In this document: in pieces, positions 1 through 10,017 of the stretch
Numbering within the stretch: the first letter of the stretch is position 1
How the letters are laid out: every line of letters starts with the position of its first letter
Source of the DNA: JAFDZO01 sp044226845
Lineage (GTDB): Bacteria > Bacteroidota > Ignavibacteria > Tepidaquicellales > Tepidaquicellaceae
DNA length: 64,000 nt
Assembly (NCBI GenBank): GCA_044226845.1
Contig: JBGAGG010000018.1
Location: 1-64,000 of the forward strand
Reading direction: 5' to 3'
Translations under genes and position numbers: made by a program
Notes under the pieces: model-generated
Seen by the model: only the letters and a program-made list of their open reading frames with translations
Database searches by the model: none
Told to the model about the DNA's origin: nothing

Positions 1-672
1 GATACTATAATAATAAAGTTTTGGATATTTATTACTATTACAGGAAATCCCATAGGTGTTATAATATCTGTATTCATTACAACGTTTATACTTATTTTCT
101 CCACAAGAAAATTTCTGCGGCTGCATCACTCACTTTTAATATTCATATTTATAGGTATCGGCTTAGGCGCTGCAGGCTATTATCTTATAAATTATCTAAA
201 GGCCAGCTTTCCCGAACCGCGGCCGTATTATCAGTTCCTTTCAGAGAATAAATCTCTGCCTGAAAAGCTGGAGGAATTTACTAAGTTAACTCCTGCGCAG
301 AGACGGCTTTTATTCAGTCAGGACAGCCTTTTTGCAAAGCCTCCGGAGGGAGTAAATCCTGATATTTATAAATTATGGCTCTCGGAAACAGCTCTGTCAT
401 TTCCATCCGGGCATGCGTTTAACTCGGCTTTTCTGGGCATATTATATACTACTATTTTATTTTTTACATGGGGCAAAAGATTTAAATTTTTGTATTTAGC
501 CCCGTTAGTCTGGATGATATTCGTTTGTCTTTCCCGGGTAATTCTGGGGTTACATCATAAAATTGATGTAGTGTTCGGCTCGTTATTAGGACTTTTAGCT
601 GCGCTGATATTTGTTTATGTAGGAGCGCTGAATAAAATTATTTTTATGAATAAGGAGAATAATGCTTCCTGA
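1..672 (+). CDS. PAP2-family membrane phosphatase (5' truncated by window edge)
   Basis: The frame is open from base 1 to the stop at 670-672, so the gene starts upstream of the window. It is an integral-membrane phosphatidic-acid-phosphatase-type (PAP2) enzyme, which removes a phosphate from a lipid phosphate or pyrophosphate. The three catalytic signatures are visible in order: K-x6-RP (KASFPEPRP), PSGH (SFPSGHAF) and SR-x5-H-x3-D (SRVILGLHHKID). Hydrophobic segments lie at the start and around the PSGH and SR motifs. An unusually long loop separates RP from PSGH. The C-terminus overlaps the next gene by 11 bp, which suggests co-transcription. The substrate (undecaprenyl-PP, PGP or other) cannot be told from sequence. 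Confidence 0.85.
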   Translation, partial: DTIIIKFWIFITITGNPIGVIISVFITTFILIFSTRKFLRLHHSLLIFIFIGIGLGAAGYYLINYLKASFPEPRPYYQFLSENKSLPEKLEEFTKLTPAQRRLLFSQDSLFAKPPEGVNPDIYKLWLSETALSFPSGHAFNSAFLGILYTTILFFTWGKRFKFLYLAPLVWMIFVCLSRVILGLHHKIDVVFGSLLGLLAALIFVYVGALNKIIFMNKENNAS

Positions 673-1702
673 AATATTCAGAACAAAAGAGAAATTTATA
701 CAAGTTTACGATAATTACCTTCTGAATCTTTTAAAGAAAGAAATTAGCTTTAATGATTTAGGAGTACTGATTCTGCTATCTGCGCAAGCGACTTTCAATA
801 AAGATTTATTTAGGAAAACTTATACCCGATTAAATTCTATTTACAAAAAGTTAAGAAAGGAAATTAATAACATTCCTGATAATCTGAAGAATGATGATTT
901 CTTTGTTGCTTTAAAAATCCTTGAGATCGGCTGGAAGAATATAGAAAAAGTTTCTTTTAAAAAACTGAATGCTCTTTGGGATGTACAATATAATCAGATA
1001 CGGACATTCAAACCGAGAAGAAATGCAGTGGAAGAGATAAGTTCTATTTATAAGAAATTTGATAAAAACGCTTTTAACTTTAATAAGCCTTTTCTAAGAC
1101 AGGAAAGATTTAAAAAATGCAGATGTAATGGAATGGATGTCTCGTTCTTCTATAATAAATTCCCTTTCGTTCCTTATCACACTTTACTTGTCCCCGAGCA
1201 GGAAAAAAACCATCCGCAGTTTCTCAAAAGGAGATTTCATTACTACGCATGCGATCTAATCAAAGCAGCTGAAGGATTTGCTATAGGATATAATTCCATC
1301 GGAGCGTATGCCTCGGTAAATCATCTGCACTTTCAGCTATTTACAGAAAAAGATAAAATGCCGGTTTGCAATCCGGTATGGAAACATAACGGCGGCAAAA
1401 AAGAATATCCGGCTAAGTGTTTTGTATTTGAAAGCAAGAGGGCTTCATGGGAATTTATAAAAGTGTTGCATGAGAACAACATTCCTTACAATATATTGTA
1501 TACGAAGGCAAAGACGTATATCTTTCCTATGAATTTTCAGAAATCACATAAAAATACGATTTTCCCGCTGGGTTTTGCATGGATTGAACTTGCCGGCAGC
1601 TTTATAAATGTAACAAAAAAGAATTACGATAATATTAATGAAAAGCAGATTTTAACGGAGTTTAAGATGAACAAATTCACGAAAAAATTGACCTTAAAAT
1701 AA
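662..1702 (+). CDS. HIT-superfamily phosphorylase-like protein (DUF4922/GDP-sugar phosphorylase type)
   Basis: 346 residues. The histidine-triad-type motif NHLHFQLF sits near residue 220, preceded by HTLLVPEQ and YNSIGAYASV. This arrangement is typical of the GDP-hexose phosphorylase/VTC2 branch of the HIT superfamily and of DUF4922 proteins, which use a histidine to form a nucleotidyl intermediate. The N-terminal 110 residues are helical and not recognisable. The start ATG overlaps the stop of the PAP2 gene, so translation is probably coupled. The exact substrate is unknown: a nucleotide-sugar phosphorylase or nucleotidyltransferase role is inferred from the motif only. Confidence 0.6.
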   Translation: MLPEIFRTKEKFIQVYDNYLLNLLKKEISFNDLGVLILLSAQATFNKDLFRKTYTRLNSIYKKLRKEINNIPDNLKNDDFFVALKILEIGWKNIEKVSFKKLNALWDVQYNQIRTFKPRRNAVEEISSIYKKFDKNAFNFNKPFLRQERFKKCRCNGMDVSFFYNKFPFVPYHTLLVPEQEKNHPQFLKRRFHYYACDLIKAAEGFAIGYNSIGAYASVNHLHFQLFTEKDKMPVCNPVWKHNGGKKEYPAKCFVFESKRASWEFIKVLHENNIPYNILYTKAKTYIFPMNFQKSHKNTIFPLGFAWIELAGSFINVTKKNYDNINEKQILTEFKMNKFTKKLTLK

Positions 1703-1733
1703 TTTAAAAATCAAGTATGTTGTAAAGGAAACA

Positions 1734-1840
1734 TGGGGGCGCCTCGTCCCGCTGAAAGCGGGACGCTCGATTTAATTATTTTTGCAGCCGCAAAAATAAT
1801 TAAATACGTGCCCGACTCTGCGAGTCGGGAGGCGCCCCCA
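1734..1840. repeat. Three-hairpin cloverleaf repeat (REP-like), copy A
   Basis: A perfect 12-bp outer stem (1734-1745 with 1829-1840) encloses three hairpins: an 8-bp stem with 3-nt loop (1746-1764), a 15-bp stem with 4-nt loop (1771-1804) and an 8-bp stem with 3-nt loop (1811-1829). It lies between a stop codon and the tmk start. The same architecture with a different sequence occurs at 15613-15712. Confidence 0.75.
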
Positions 1841-1878
1841 GGCACACACAAAAAAGTAAAATTTATTGTAGCAGATTA

Positions 1879-2499
1879 ATGTTTATAACGTTCGAGGGAA
1901 TTGACCTTTGCGGAAAATCAACGCAGGCAAAATTATTATTGGAGTATCTTCAGTCACAAAAGAAAAAAGTTATATATGTCCGCGAACCGGGCGGCACAAA
2001 AATATCCGAAAAAATCCGGCACCTGCTACTTGATAAAGACCATATTGAAATGAAATATGTTACTGAGTTTTTACTTTTCTCCGCTTCGCGATATCAGCTT
2101 ACAAATGAAGTCATTAAGCCGCATTTAAAAAAAGGATATATTGTAATTTGCGACAGGTATTATGATTCTTCCACAGCTTACCAGGGATTCGGAGGAAAGA
2201 TAGATGTAAAGGATATAAATCAAGTGAACAGAATTGCAACGTCGGGATTAAAGCCTGATATTACTTTCCTTCTGCACATTACTCCGCAGGAAAGCTTTAA
2301 AAGAAAAAAAATCAGAAATAAAGGCGCTGACAGAATTGAAGAGAAAACTTTGACATATTATAAAAAAGTTGTGGAGGGGTATATGGAAATCGCAAAGGCA
2401 AATAAAAAAAGATACAAGGTCATCGATGGCAGGAAAAATGTAAACGATATTCACGCATTTATTGTTAGCAGTATTAGTACTCACAAAAGAAACCTTTAA
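1879..2499 (+). CDS. tmk: Thymidylate kinase
   Basis: 206 residues, the usual length for dTMP kinase, which phosphorylates dTMP to dTDP with ATP in the cytoplasm. The start shows the P-loop FEGIDLCGKSTQAKLL (residues 4-19; the usual Asp-Gly of the family reads Leu-Cys here). VREPGGTKISEKIR follows, then the DR(Y/H) signature CDRYYDSSTAYQG, the family's phosphate and thymidine binding elements. The C-terminal part is lysine-rich. It sits 38 bp before the S41 protease gene on the same strand and is preceded by the cloverleaf repeat. Confidence 0.93.
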   Translation: MFITFEGIDLCGKSTQAKLLLEYLQSQKKKVIYVREPGGTKISEKIRHLLLDKDHIEMKYVTEFLLFSASRYQLTNEVIKPHLKKGYIVICDRYYDSSTAYQGFGGKIDVKDINQVNRIATSGLKPDITFLLHITPQESFKRKKIRNKGADRIEEKTLTYYKKVVEGYMEIAKANKKRYKVIDGRKNVNDIHAFIVSSISTHKRNL

Positions 2500-2541
2500 T
2501 AAATAATAAAGTATAAGAATAAAAAGATTTTGAACAATCGC

Positions 2542-4206
2542 ATGAAAAAAATACTAAAGCTGAAATATTTCTCCCTCTTGTTTCTTGTCAGTTTCACCTT
2601 GTTTCTCGGAACAACAATGGAAAGAAGCGATGATATCTATGATAAGATAAATAAAAATATGGATGTCTTCGGAAAAGTGTATAAAGAAGTTGCCCTTAAT
2701 TATGTTGATGAGATCGATGCAGATAAATTTGTGAAGGCAGGCATCGAAGGTATGCTCGGAACACTCGACCCATACACAACATACTACGACGAAAACAGCA
2801 AAGACCAGATCGATCTTATCACAGCAGGAAAATACGGCGGCATCGGAGTTACAATCGGAGTGCGTGACAGCACATTTACAATTACAGATGTTATGAACGG
2901 ATACGAAGCTCAGAAAAAAGGACTTAGAATAGGCGATAAAATTATTGAGCTTGACGGCAAGGATTTACGCGGAGTAAAATACGAAAGTACGAGGCTGATG
3001 GTAAGAGGTCCGGTCGGCACAAATCTTAATGTAAAGATTGACAGAGAAGGCGAAATACTGAATTTTGATCTGACCAGACAGGAAATAATTTTAAAAGTCG
3101 TTTCATATTACGGTATGCTTGAGCCAAGCACTGACGGCATCGGATATATAAGGCTGGACAGATTTACAAATAACGCTCTATCAGAAGTTGAAAATGCCCT
3201 TAAGACATTCAAAGCGGGCGGAAATTTCAAAGGACTGGTTCTTGATTTAAGAAATAACGGCGGCGGACTGCTTGATGCCGCTATCGGAATTTTAAATAAA
3301 CTTGTAGATAAAAACAGTCTCCTCTTAATTACAAAAGGAAAAGAAACTTCATCTGAAAAAAAATATTTTTCATCCGAAGAACCTCTCGTTCCTAAAAATG
3401 TCCCTGTTGTAGTTTTAACAAATGAAAATACTGCATCCGCTTCGGAAATTGTTGCAGGAGCTGTACAGGATTTAGACAGAGGTGTAATAGTCGGTACAAA
3501 ATCATTCGGTAAAGGACTTGTTCAGCAATTCAGAGATCTTACCAACGACAAGCAGATGAAAATCACGACTTCAAAATATTTCACCCCTTCGGGAAGATGG
3601 ATACAGCAGAAAGATTATTTTCAGGAAAATAAATTCGGCGTATTTTTAGATAAAGATAAATACAATCAGAGTGAGTTTAAAACTCTCGGCGGAAGAACTG
3701 TTTATGCAAAGGGCGGCATTGCTCCTGATATAGAAGTGAAAGTTGAAGGGCTTAGCGATGTTTATTATGCTTTACTGGCAAGAGATATGTTCTTTAAATA
3801 TGCAAATGATTATTTGGTAAAAAATCCGGGACTGAAAACATTCAAACCTTCGGATGATATATTCATCGACTTTAAAGAATTTATCAGAACAAAAAATTTC
3901 GACTACGTTTCCAATGCAGATAAAAAAATTGATGACTTAAGAAAACTGACCGAAGGAAAAAACTTCAGTCCTAACATTGCAGATTATCTGAATAAAATTC
4001 AAAGCGAAGTTGCATCGGAAGAAACAACTGAAATTGAAAATGCTAAGGAAGAAATAAAGAAAGCTATCACGGAAGAAATTAATAAAAGACTGATTAACGA
4101 GAAAGAACAGATTGCCGCAACATTTGAATTTGACAAACAGCTTCAGGAAGCAGTTTCAATAATAAATAATCCTTCAAGGTATAATCAGCTTTTAGGAAAG
4201 TTTTAA
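2542..4206 (+). CDS. S41-family C-terminal processing protease (CtpA/Prc type)
   Basis: Serine protease of the tail-specific family, acting in the envelope. An N-terminal hydrophobic segment (about residues 8-24) serves as signal or anchor. A PDZ domain (about 80-165) contains the GGIGVTIG and GLRIGDKI elements. The protease core has LDLRNNGGGLLD, then NTASASEIVAGAVQD with the nucleophile serine, then GTKSFGKGLVQ with the general-base lysine. After about residue 400 comes a charged helical tail. I prefer ATG at 2542, which puts the basic residues directly before the hydrophobic segment, over a TTG four codons upstream. Confidence 0.9.
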   Translation: MKKILKLKYFSLLFLVSFTLFLGTTMERSDDIYDKINKNMDVFGKVYKEVALNYVDEIDADKFVKAGIEGMLGTLDPYTTYYDENSKDQIDLITAGKYGGIGVTIGVRDSTFTITDVMNGYEAQKKGLRIGDKIIELDGKDLRGVKYESTRLMVRGPVGTNLNVKIDREGEILNFDLTRQEIILKVVSYYGMLEPSTDGIGYIRLDRFTNNALSEVENALKTFKAGGNFKGLVLDLRNNGGGLLDAAIGILNKLVDKNSLLLITKGKETSSEKKYFSSEEPLVPKNVPVVVLTNENTASASEIVAGAVQDLDRGVIVGTKSFGKGLVQQFRDLTNDKQMKITTSKYFTPSGRWIQQKDYFQENKFGVFLDKDKYNQSEFKTLGGRTVYAKGGIAPDIEVKVEGLSDVYYALLARDMFFKYANDYLVKNPGLKTFKPSDDIFIDFKEFIRTKNFDYVSNADKKIDDLRKLTEGKNFSPNIADYLNKIQSEVASEETTEIENAKEEIKKAITEEINKRLINEKEQIAATFEFDKQLQEAVSIINNPSRYNQLLGKF

Positions 4207-4235
4207 TTTTTATATCCAATTTTTATATTTAATAA

Positions 4236-5357
4236 ATGAGAATAGGTATTATAGGCGGCGGCCAGCTTGCAAGAATGATGATGGAATCTGCCTATAAGTA
4301 CGGTTTTGAGTTTGTTGTTTTATCCAACGAAAAAAATTCTCCTGCAGGAAAAATTACAAGTTCCGAGATTGTCGGAGACTGGAATGACACGGAATGTTTG
4401 AAAAGATTTGCAAGCGAATGTGATGTAATTACTCTTGAGAATGAATTCATAGATTATATTAAGCTTGAATATTTACAATCTCTCGGGAAAAAAGTTTATC
4501 CGTCCTCTGCTAACATAAAATTAATTCAGGATAAGTTTGTACAGAAGTCAACATTAAGTTCTTTGAATATACCTGTTGCTGATTTTATTGAAGTTGAAAG
4601 TAAAGATGATATAAAAAATTTTGCTGCTGAATTTAGTTATCCTGTTATTCTGAAATCACGCACAATGGGATATGACGGCAAAGGAAATTATAAGATTGAT
4701 AATGAGAGTGAGATTGATGAAGCTATGAATGTTCTTGGAAAACGCGGGCAGCTGATGTGCGAGAGGTTCATTCCTTTTCAAAAAGAAATTGCAGTACAGG
4801 CAGTAAGAAATATTGGGGGAAACTTTAAGGTTTATCCTGTAGTGGAAACAATTCAGGAAAATCATATTTGCAAAACTGTTCTTACTTCAAAAGAGTTGTT
4901 TTCTGACTTAAAAGAAAAGGTAGAGAGTATTGCAAAGTCAATTCTTGAGAATCTGAATTATGTGGGAGTAATGGGGATAGAAATGTTTTTGATAGGTGAT
5001 GTAATAATTGTTAATGAATTAGCGCCCCGAGTGCATAACTCAGGACACTATACCATAGAAGGATGTTACACTTCTCAATTTGAGAATCATATAAGAGCCG
5101 TTTCAGGCTTAAAGATCGGTGATACAAATCTAAAAGAAGATTCATCCGTAATGATAAATATACTGGGCAGTTTTGACGGGAAATATAATCTGGATTTTTT
5201 AAAACAATTGGGCTTAAAAAATAATTCTTATATCCATTTGTATGGTAAAAATGAGAACAGAACAGGAAGAAAGATGGGACATATCACGTTAACGGGAAAG
5301 GATTTAAACAAACTTGTGACTGAAGGCAATAAATTAAGAGAACAAATAAAAATATAA
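4236..5357 (+). CDS. purK: N5-carboxyaminoimidazole ribonucleotide synthetase
   Basis: 373 residues. An ATP-grasp enzyme of de novo purine synthesis that carboxylates AIR with bicarbonate and ATP. The N-terminal Rossmann-like start IGIIGGGQLARMM is diagnostic, with VSNEK/SPAG-type spacing after it. The ATP-grasp lid YPVILKSRTMGYDGKGN and the metal-binding NELAPRVHNSGHYTIEG follow. No purE is in the window, so the partner mutase must be encoded elsewhere. It is followed after 1 bp by a DUF2007 gene. Confidence 0.93.
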   Translation: MRIGIIGGGQLARMMMESAYKYGFEFVVLSNEKNSPAGKITSSEIVGDWNDTECLKRFASECDVITLENEFIDYIKLEYLQSLGKKVYPSSANIKLIQDKFVQKSTLSSLNIPVADFIEVESKDDIKNFAAEFSYPVILKSRTMGYDGKGNYKIDNESEIDEAMNVLGKRGQLMCERFIPFQKEIAVQAVRNIGGNFKVYPVVETIQENHICKTVLTSKELFSDLKEKVESIAKSILENLNYVGVMGIEMFLIGDVIIVNELAPRVHNSGHYTIEGCYTSQFENHIRAVSGLKIGDTNLKEDSSVMINILGSFDGKYNLDFLKQLGLKNNSYIHLYGKNENRTGRKMGHITLTGKDLNKLVTEGNKLREQIKI

Positions 5358-5358
5358 T

Positions 5359-5616
5359 ATGGTAGAAGTGTACACAACCTACGATTCAATGGAAGCAAAC
5401 TTAGTTAAAGCAAAGCTTGCCGATGAAGAAATTGAGTTCGCTGTAAAGGGAGATGCCGATCTCTCAATGACTATGGAATCTTTTAACACCGAACTTAGCA
5501 GAATGGCAATGAAGCAGCCGATAAAATTTTATGTGGCGGAAAAGGATGTAGAATTTGCAAAGATAGCAATCAATACTGATAAATCAGATTTACTAAAAGA
5601 TGATCTGGAATATTAA
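5359..5616 (+). CDS. DUF2007-type small protein
   Basis: 85 residues resembling the DUF2007 (putative signal-transducing) family, a ferredoxin-like alpha/beta fold found in many bacteria. It opens with VEVYTTYDSMEANLVKAKLA and contains EIEFAVKGD followed by an IKFYVAEKDVEFAKIAI strand-helix unit. A second member is at 10018-10278. It starts one base after the purK stop and overlaps the next ORF by 17 bp, so it is probably in the same operon. Function unknown. Confidence 0.65.
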   Translation: MVEVYTTYDSMEANLVKAKLADEEIEFAVKGDADLSMTMESFNTELSRMAMKQPIKFYVAEKDVEFAKIAINTDKSDLLKDDLEY

Positions 5617-6943
5617 TTTACATTATAAAGACTATAATGTGACTACTCTGAATAAAAAATATTTTACCGTTGCAGGCATATTGGCAGCTTTACTCCTGTT
5701 TTATTTTATTCTGCAAAATTCTTCCTTACTCACACAGGCAACCGATAAATCACTGACACAAGCTCCGCCTGAAACACCTATTACAACTAAAACAATTCCG
5801 GTTATGCATAAAGATACTATACAAAATACCTCACGTGATTATCTGAAACTGCATTATGATGCAATAGTTGTTGATTCACATAATGATTTCATATGGCAGG
5901 TTTATGATAAGGGAGCTGAATTCAGAGGAAGCTCTTTCACACAGTCTGATTTGCCCCGCTTCAGAAGCGGTGGACTGGATGTTCAGTTTTTTGCAGTTTG
6001 GATTCCTATGAAAGAAGTGAAAAATTCATTCAGCTTTGTAAAGGGACAAATTAACAGATTAAATCAGATAGCTGAAAACAATCCTAATGACATCGAGTTC
6101 GCGTATTCCTATGACGGAATCATGTCAGCACTTGGTAAAAATAAAATCAGCGGACTTATCGGAGTAGAAGGCGGCACGGCAATCGGAAACGATGTTGATA
6201 ATGTAAATAAGTTATATGATATGGGTGTAAGATATATCGGTCTGACATGGAATAACTCTAACGTAATCGCTTCATCTGCAAAAGATGAAGTTGAACGCGG
6301 GAAAAAAGGGGGACTCTCAGATTTTGGCAAAAAAGTTATTCACCGAATGAATGAACTTGGAATGATGATTGATGTTGCCCACCTTGGGGAAAATAGTTTC
6401 TGGGATGTAGCGGAGTTATCCACACAGCCGATTTTCAGCTCACACTCAAATGCATACTCCATTAATCCTCACTTTAGAAATTTAACTGATGAACAGATTA
6501 AAGCAGTTGCAAAATCAGGCGGAGTAGTGCAGGTAAACTTCTATGATGAATTCTTAGATAAGGATGCTAAACGGAACAGAACAAAAAATGCTTACCAGCT
6601 TTACAAAAAGGAGCTTGATGCGTTGAACGAGAAATACGGAGATGATCTGGAAAAATACAATACTGAGCGTGATAATTTTCTAAAAGAAAAAAAACTTACC
6701 GGCGGCACTACAATTGATAAAGTTATAGAGCACATCGATTACATTAAAAATCTTGTCGGCGCAGACTATGTCGGACTTGGCTCCGATTTCGACGGAGGCA
6801 TCTCTCCACCCGCAGAGCTTTACGATGCAAGCTGTTATCCAATGATAACAAAAAAGCTTGTTGAGCTTGGATATACAGATAACGAGATTAAAAAAATCCT
6901 CGGGCTCAATATGCTTCGTGTCTTTAAACAAATCTGCAAATAA
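5600..6943 (+). CDS. Membrane dipeptidase, M19 family
   Basis: Zinc dipeptidase of the renal-dipeptidase family. Metal ligands are visible in family order: VVDSHNDFIW (HxD), GLIGVEGGTAIG (bridging Glu), IFSSHSNAYSINPHFRNLTDEQ (two His elements) and VGLGSDFDGGI near the C-terminus. One transmembrane or signal segment follows the N-terminus (AGILAALLLFYFIL), then a proline/threonine-rich linker, so the enzyme is probably exported and anchored. The start is uncertain: ATG at 5600 overlaps the previous gene, and GTG at 5639 is an alternative just upstream of the hydrophobic segment. Confidence 0.88.
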   Translation: MIWNINLHYKDYNVTTLNKKYFTVAGILAALLLFYFILQNSSLLTQATDKSLTQAPPETPITTKTIPVMHKDTIQNTSRDYLKLHYDAIVVDSHNDFIWQVYDKGAEFRGSSFTQSDLPRFRSGGLDVQFFAVWIPMKEVKNSFSFVKGQINRLNQIAENNPNDIEFAYSYDGIMSALGKNKISGLIGVEGGTAIGNDVDNVNKLYDMGVRYIGLTWNNSNVIASSAKDEVERGKKGGLSDFGKKVIHRMNELGMMIDVAHLGENSFWDVAELSTQPIFSSHSNAYSINPHFRNLTDEQIKAVAKSGGVVQVNFYDEFLDKDAKRNRTKNAYQLYKKELDALNEKYGDDLEKYNTERDNFLKEKKLTGGTTIDKVIEHIDYIKNLVGADYVGLGSDFDGGISPPAELYDASCYPMITKKLVELGYTDNEIKKILGLNMLRVFKQICK

Positions 6944-7000
6944 TTCAAATTAAACCTCTAATTTTCATAATCCTTAGCACGGAGATAAATTTTTCCATTT

Positions 7001-7025
7001 AATTACTGAACAGTGTTCAGTAATT
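7001..7025. promoter_or_regulatory. Perfect palindromic operator before tetR gene
   Basis: A 12-bp perfect inverted repeat around one central base (left arm AATTACTGAACA) lies 28 bp before the start codon of the TetR-family gene. This size and position are typical of a TetR autoregulatory operator. Binding is inferred. Confidence 0.7.
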
Positions 7026-7052
7026 TTACACCGTTCATTAAACACAACCTTT

Positions 7053-7679
7053 ATGGGAATAGCAGAAAGAAAAATAAAAGATAAAGAAAAAATTAAGGGA
7101 AAAATCCTTCAAGCTGCAATAAAGCTTTTCGCTAAAGAGGGATATGAAAATGTTTCTATGCGGAAGCTTTCGGAAAAAATTCAATACAGCCCCGGTACAA
7201 TTTACCTGCATTACAAAGATAAAGAATCAATTCTCTTTGAACTTCATACCATTGCATTTCAGAAATTTTATGAAGCGCTTAGCGAATCAAATTCAGAAAA
7301 AAATCCTATTAAGAAATTAGAGCTTATGGGACACAATTATCTGGAATTCGCCTGGCAAAATCCGGAATACTATGACTTAATGTTCATCAACAATTGCGTA
7401 TCTGATTCAATTGCAAAAGAAGCTGAATGGATAGGAATGGACTCGTACGGGCTGCTGCATCAGACAATTGCAGACTGCGCAGAGCACGGATACATTTCAA
7501 AGAAAGATGTTGAGCCAGCCACATTTTCAATGTGGGCATTTGTTCACGGTATTGCTTCACTGGTTATTAAAAAAAGAATTCCGCCGATTAAAAGAGAAGA
7601 ACTCAATCAGTTGATTGAAGGCTCTTTAAAATTTCTGGTTAACACATTAAATATTAAAAACCCTAAACATAAAAAATAA
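7053..7679 (+). CDS. TetR/AcrR-family transcriptional regulator
   Basis: 208 residues. The N-terminal helix-turn-helix (about residues 15-60) reads ILQAAIKLFAKEGYENVSM, then KLSEKIQYSPGTIYLHYKDK, the standard TetR DNA-binding layout. The C-terminal ligand domain (TetR_C type, with WQNPEYYDLMF) is divergent, as usual. A perfect palindrome sits 28 bp upstream and the TonB-receptor gene begins 7 bp downstream. It probably represses itself and the receptor, but the ligand is unknown. Confidence 0.88.
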   Translation: MGIAERKIKDKEKIKGKILQAAIKLFAKEGYENVSMRKLSEKIQYSPGTIYLHYKDKESILFELHTIAFQKFYEALSESNSEKNPIKKLELMGHNYLEFAWQNPEYYDLMFINNCVSDSIAKEAEWIGMDSYGLLHQTIADCAEHGYISKKDVEPATFSMWAFVHGIASLVIKKRIPPIKREELNQLIEGSLKFLVNTLNIKNPKHKK

Positions 7680-7685
7680 TTTTAT

Positions 7686-9863
7686 ATGAAGAAGTTATTA
7701 CTCCTAATACTATTTTTTACTTATTGTTCAGTATTCTCCCAAACGAATACCGGAGTTATAAAAGGAAAGTTAATTGACAGAGAAACGCAAAATCCTGTTA
7801 CCGATGCCAATATACAGATCGTTGGCACTTTTGAAAATACTATCACAGATAAGAACGGCGAATTTACTTTCAGCAATATTGCGCTTGGAAATTATGAACT
7901 GAAAATTACTGCTCCGGGTTATTTTCCTATAATAAAGTCTGATTTAGTTGTATATGCAAGCCGCCCTCTGGAAGTGTTTATACAGTTAATACCTATGAAT
8001 ATTACCACTGAGCAGATAGATGTTGAGGCAAACTACTTTTCAAAAAGCTCCGATGTAAATATCTCTACAATGAATCTTGACTTCGAAGAAATCCGCAGAG
8101 CACCGGGTGCAACAGAAGATATTTCAAGAATGCTGCAGACTGCTCCGGGTGTTTCAATCGGCAACGACCAGCGAAATGATATTATTGTAAGAGGCGGCTC
8201 GCCAAGTGAAAATCTTCTGCTCATAGATGGGATTGAGATTCCAAACATCAATCACTTCAACACACAAGGCTCAACAAGCGGAGCAATAGGATTTATAAAT
8301 GTAAAGTTTATACAGGAAGCAAATATTTTCACAGGAGGATTTCCGTCACGTTTCGGTGATAAGTCATCGGGAGTAGTTGATATTCGTTTTCGTGAAGGTA
8401 GCAGAAAGAAATTTTACAGTGATATTAATCTGAACGTAGGCGGCTTCGGCGGAATTTTTGAAGGACCGTTATTTAGCGAAAAAGGCTCTTATATAGTTTC
8501 AGTAAGAAGAAGTTATCTTGAATTATTAAAAGGAGCAATACAGCTCTCAGCCGTTCCTAATTTCTGGGATATAAATTTGAAATTGAACTATGACCTCTCC
8601 CCCAATGATAAACTTTCCATGATCGGATTTGGTAGTATCGACAGAATAGATTTCGACGGAGATAAAACAGATGACCTGGATGACCCTTACGGAAAAGCGT
8701 TCTCACATCAGAATAACTATGTCGCCGGATTTAATTACACAAAAATATTTAAGAAAGGTTATCTTCAAACTACTTTATCAAACTCAATTTCAGATTACGA
8801 TATCGTAAGCTACGGGCAAAGACAAGATACTGTACAGTTTAACGATAAGGCAACTGAACGTGAACATACATTAAAGACTGAGCTGAACTATCAGGCAAAT
8901 AGAATTCTTAATCTTAATTTCACTGCAGGCGGAAAACTTGCAAATATAAAGAACAATGTTTTTGCAAAGCAGGATACAACTTATGCAGGTTATATAAGAC
9001 CTGATCTGATTTTCGATAACACAGTTAATACTTATAAACTTTTCGGTTCGTTGATAATTTAATTTTTAATGCAGGATTCAGAGTCGACTACTTTGATTTT
9101 ATAAACTTAAAAACTTACTTCTCGCCGAGAGCAGGAGTATCATATAAACTGACACCGCTTACTACAATTAATGCATCGTATGGAATATTTTATCAAGCGC
9201 CTGCATATCTTTGGCTTGCATCGAATCCAATTAATAAAAACTTAAACGATATCCGAAGCGAGCATTTCATCTTAGGATTTGAACAGCTGCTTTCACCTGA
9301 TTTTAAATTTACTGTAGAAGCTTACGAGAAGCGATACAAAGATTACCCTGTAGCAACTGAAAACCCTACGTTTATTTTGATTGACGGCGGTTCTGACTTC
9401 GGTCCAAATTTAGTCGGTCCTGCAGTAAGTGCAGGTAAGGGTTATGTGCGCGGAATAGATTTTTCCCTTCATAAAAAATTAACGGGTAACGGATTTTACG
9501 GAATGCTGAACTACTCTTATTCGTATTCAAATTTCACTGCGCTTGTAGGCGGAGAAAAGCCGGGAGCATATGACCCGACAAATCAGATTACATTGATAGC
9601 AGGCTATCAGGTTGCAGATGAATGGCTTTTATGCAACGGATGATTTCAACAGCGCGCGTTATCCTGATTATATAAGAGTTGATTTGCGCATCGATAAAAA
9701 AGTAAACTTTAAAAAAGCCAGTCTTGTTGGATATATAGAGTTCCAGAATCTTTTTAACAGAAAAAATGTAAACTCATATTTCTGGAATGAGACAAAAAAC
9801 GCACAAGGAACGGTTTATAACTGGGCATTCCTGCCTGTAGGCGGATTGAGCTTGCAGTTTTAA
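7686..9863 (+). pseudogene. TonB-dependent outer-membrane receptor, broken by frameshifts
   Basis: The intact gene would encode a receptor that imports a siderophore or other nutrient. Seen in order: a signal peptide (KKLLLLILFFTYCSVFSQ), a carboxypeptidase-regulatory-like beta-sandwich (GVIKGKLIDRETQNPVTDAN), the plug (IIVRGGSPSENLLLIDGIE) and beta-barrel strands. The reading frame ends at 9062, but barrel sequence resumes at once in another frame (FNAGFRVDYFDF from 9065) and runs to about 9640. A final barrel stretch (SARYPDYIRVDLRIDKKVNF to GGLSLQF) lies in the original frame. At the second junction the usual segment between the strands looks missing, so a small deletion is likely. Sequencing or assembly error could explain the first shift. 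Confidence 0.8.
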
Positions 9864-9888
9864 AATAGAAGGTTTAAAAATTTTAACC

Positions 9889-9930
9889 GAGCCGTTGAGT
9901 AATTCATTACTTTGCGGCTCATTTTTTGTT
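9889..9930 (+). terminator. Rho-independent terminator after receptor gene
   Basis: GAGCCG (9889-9894) pairs with CGGCTC (9915-9920), with further pairing inside, followed by ATTTTTTG. Confidence 0.65.
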
Positions 9931-10017
9931 TTAATACAAATTCAATAGCTCCTATTGTAATTGTTTTTTTACTCATTCTTTCACAAATTGAAATAGATTT
10001 AAACAAATAATTTACTT

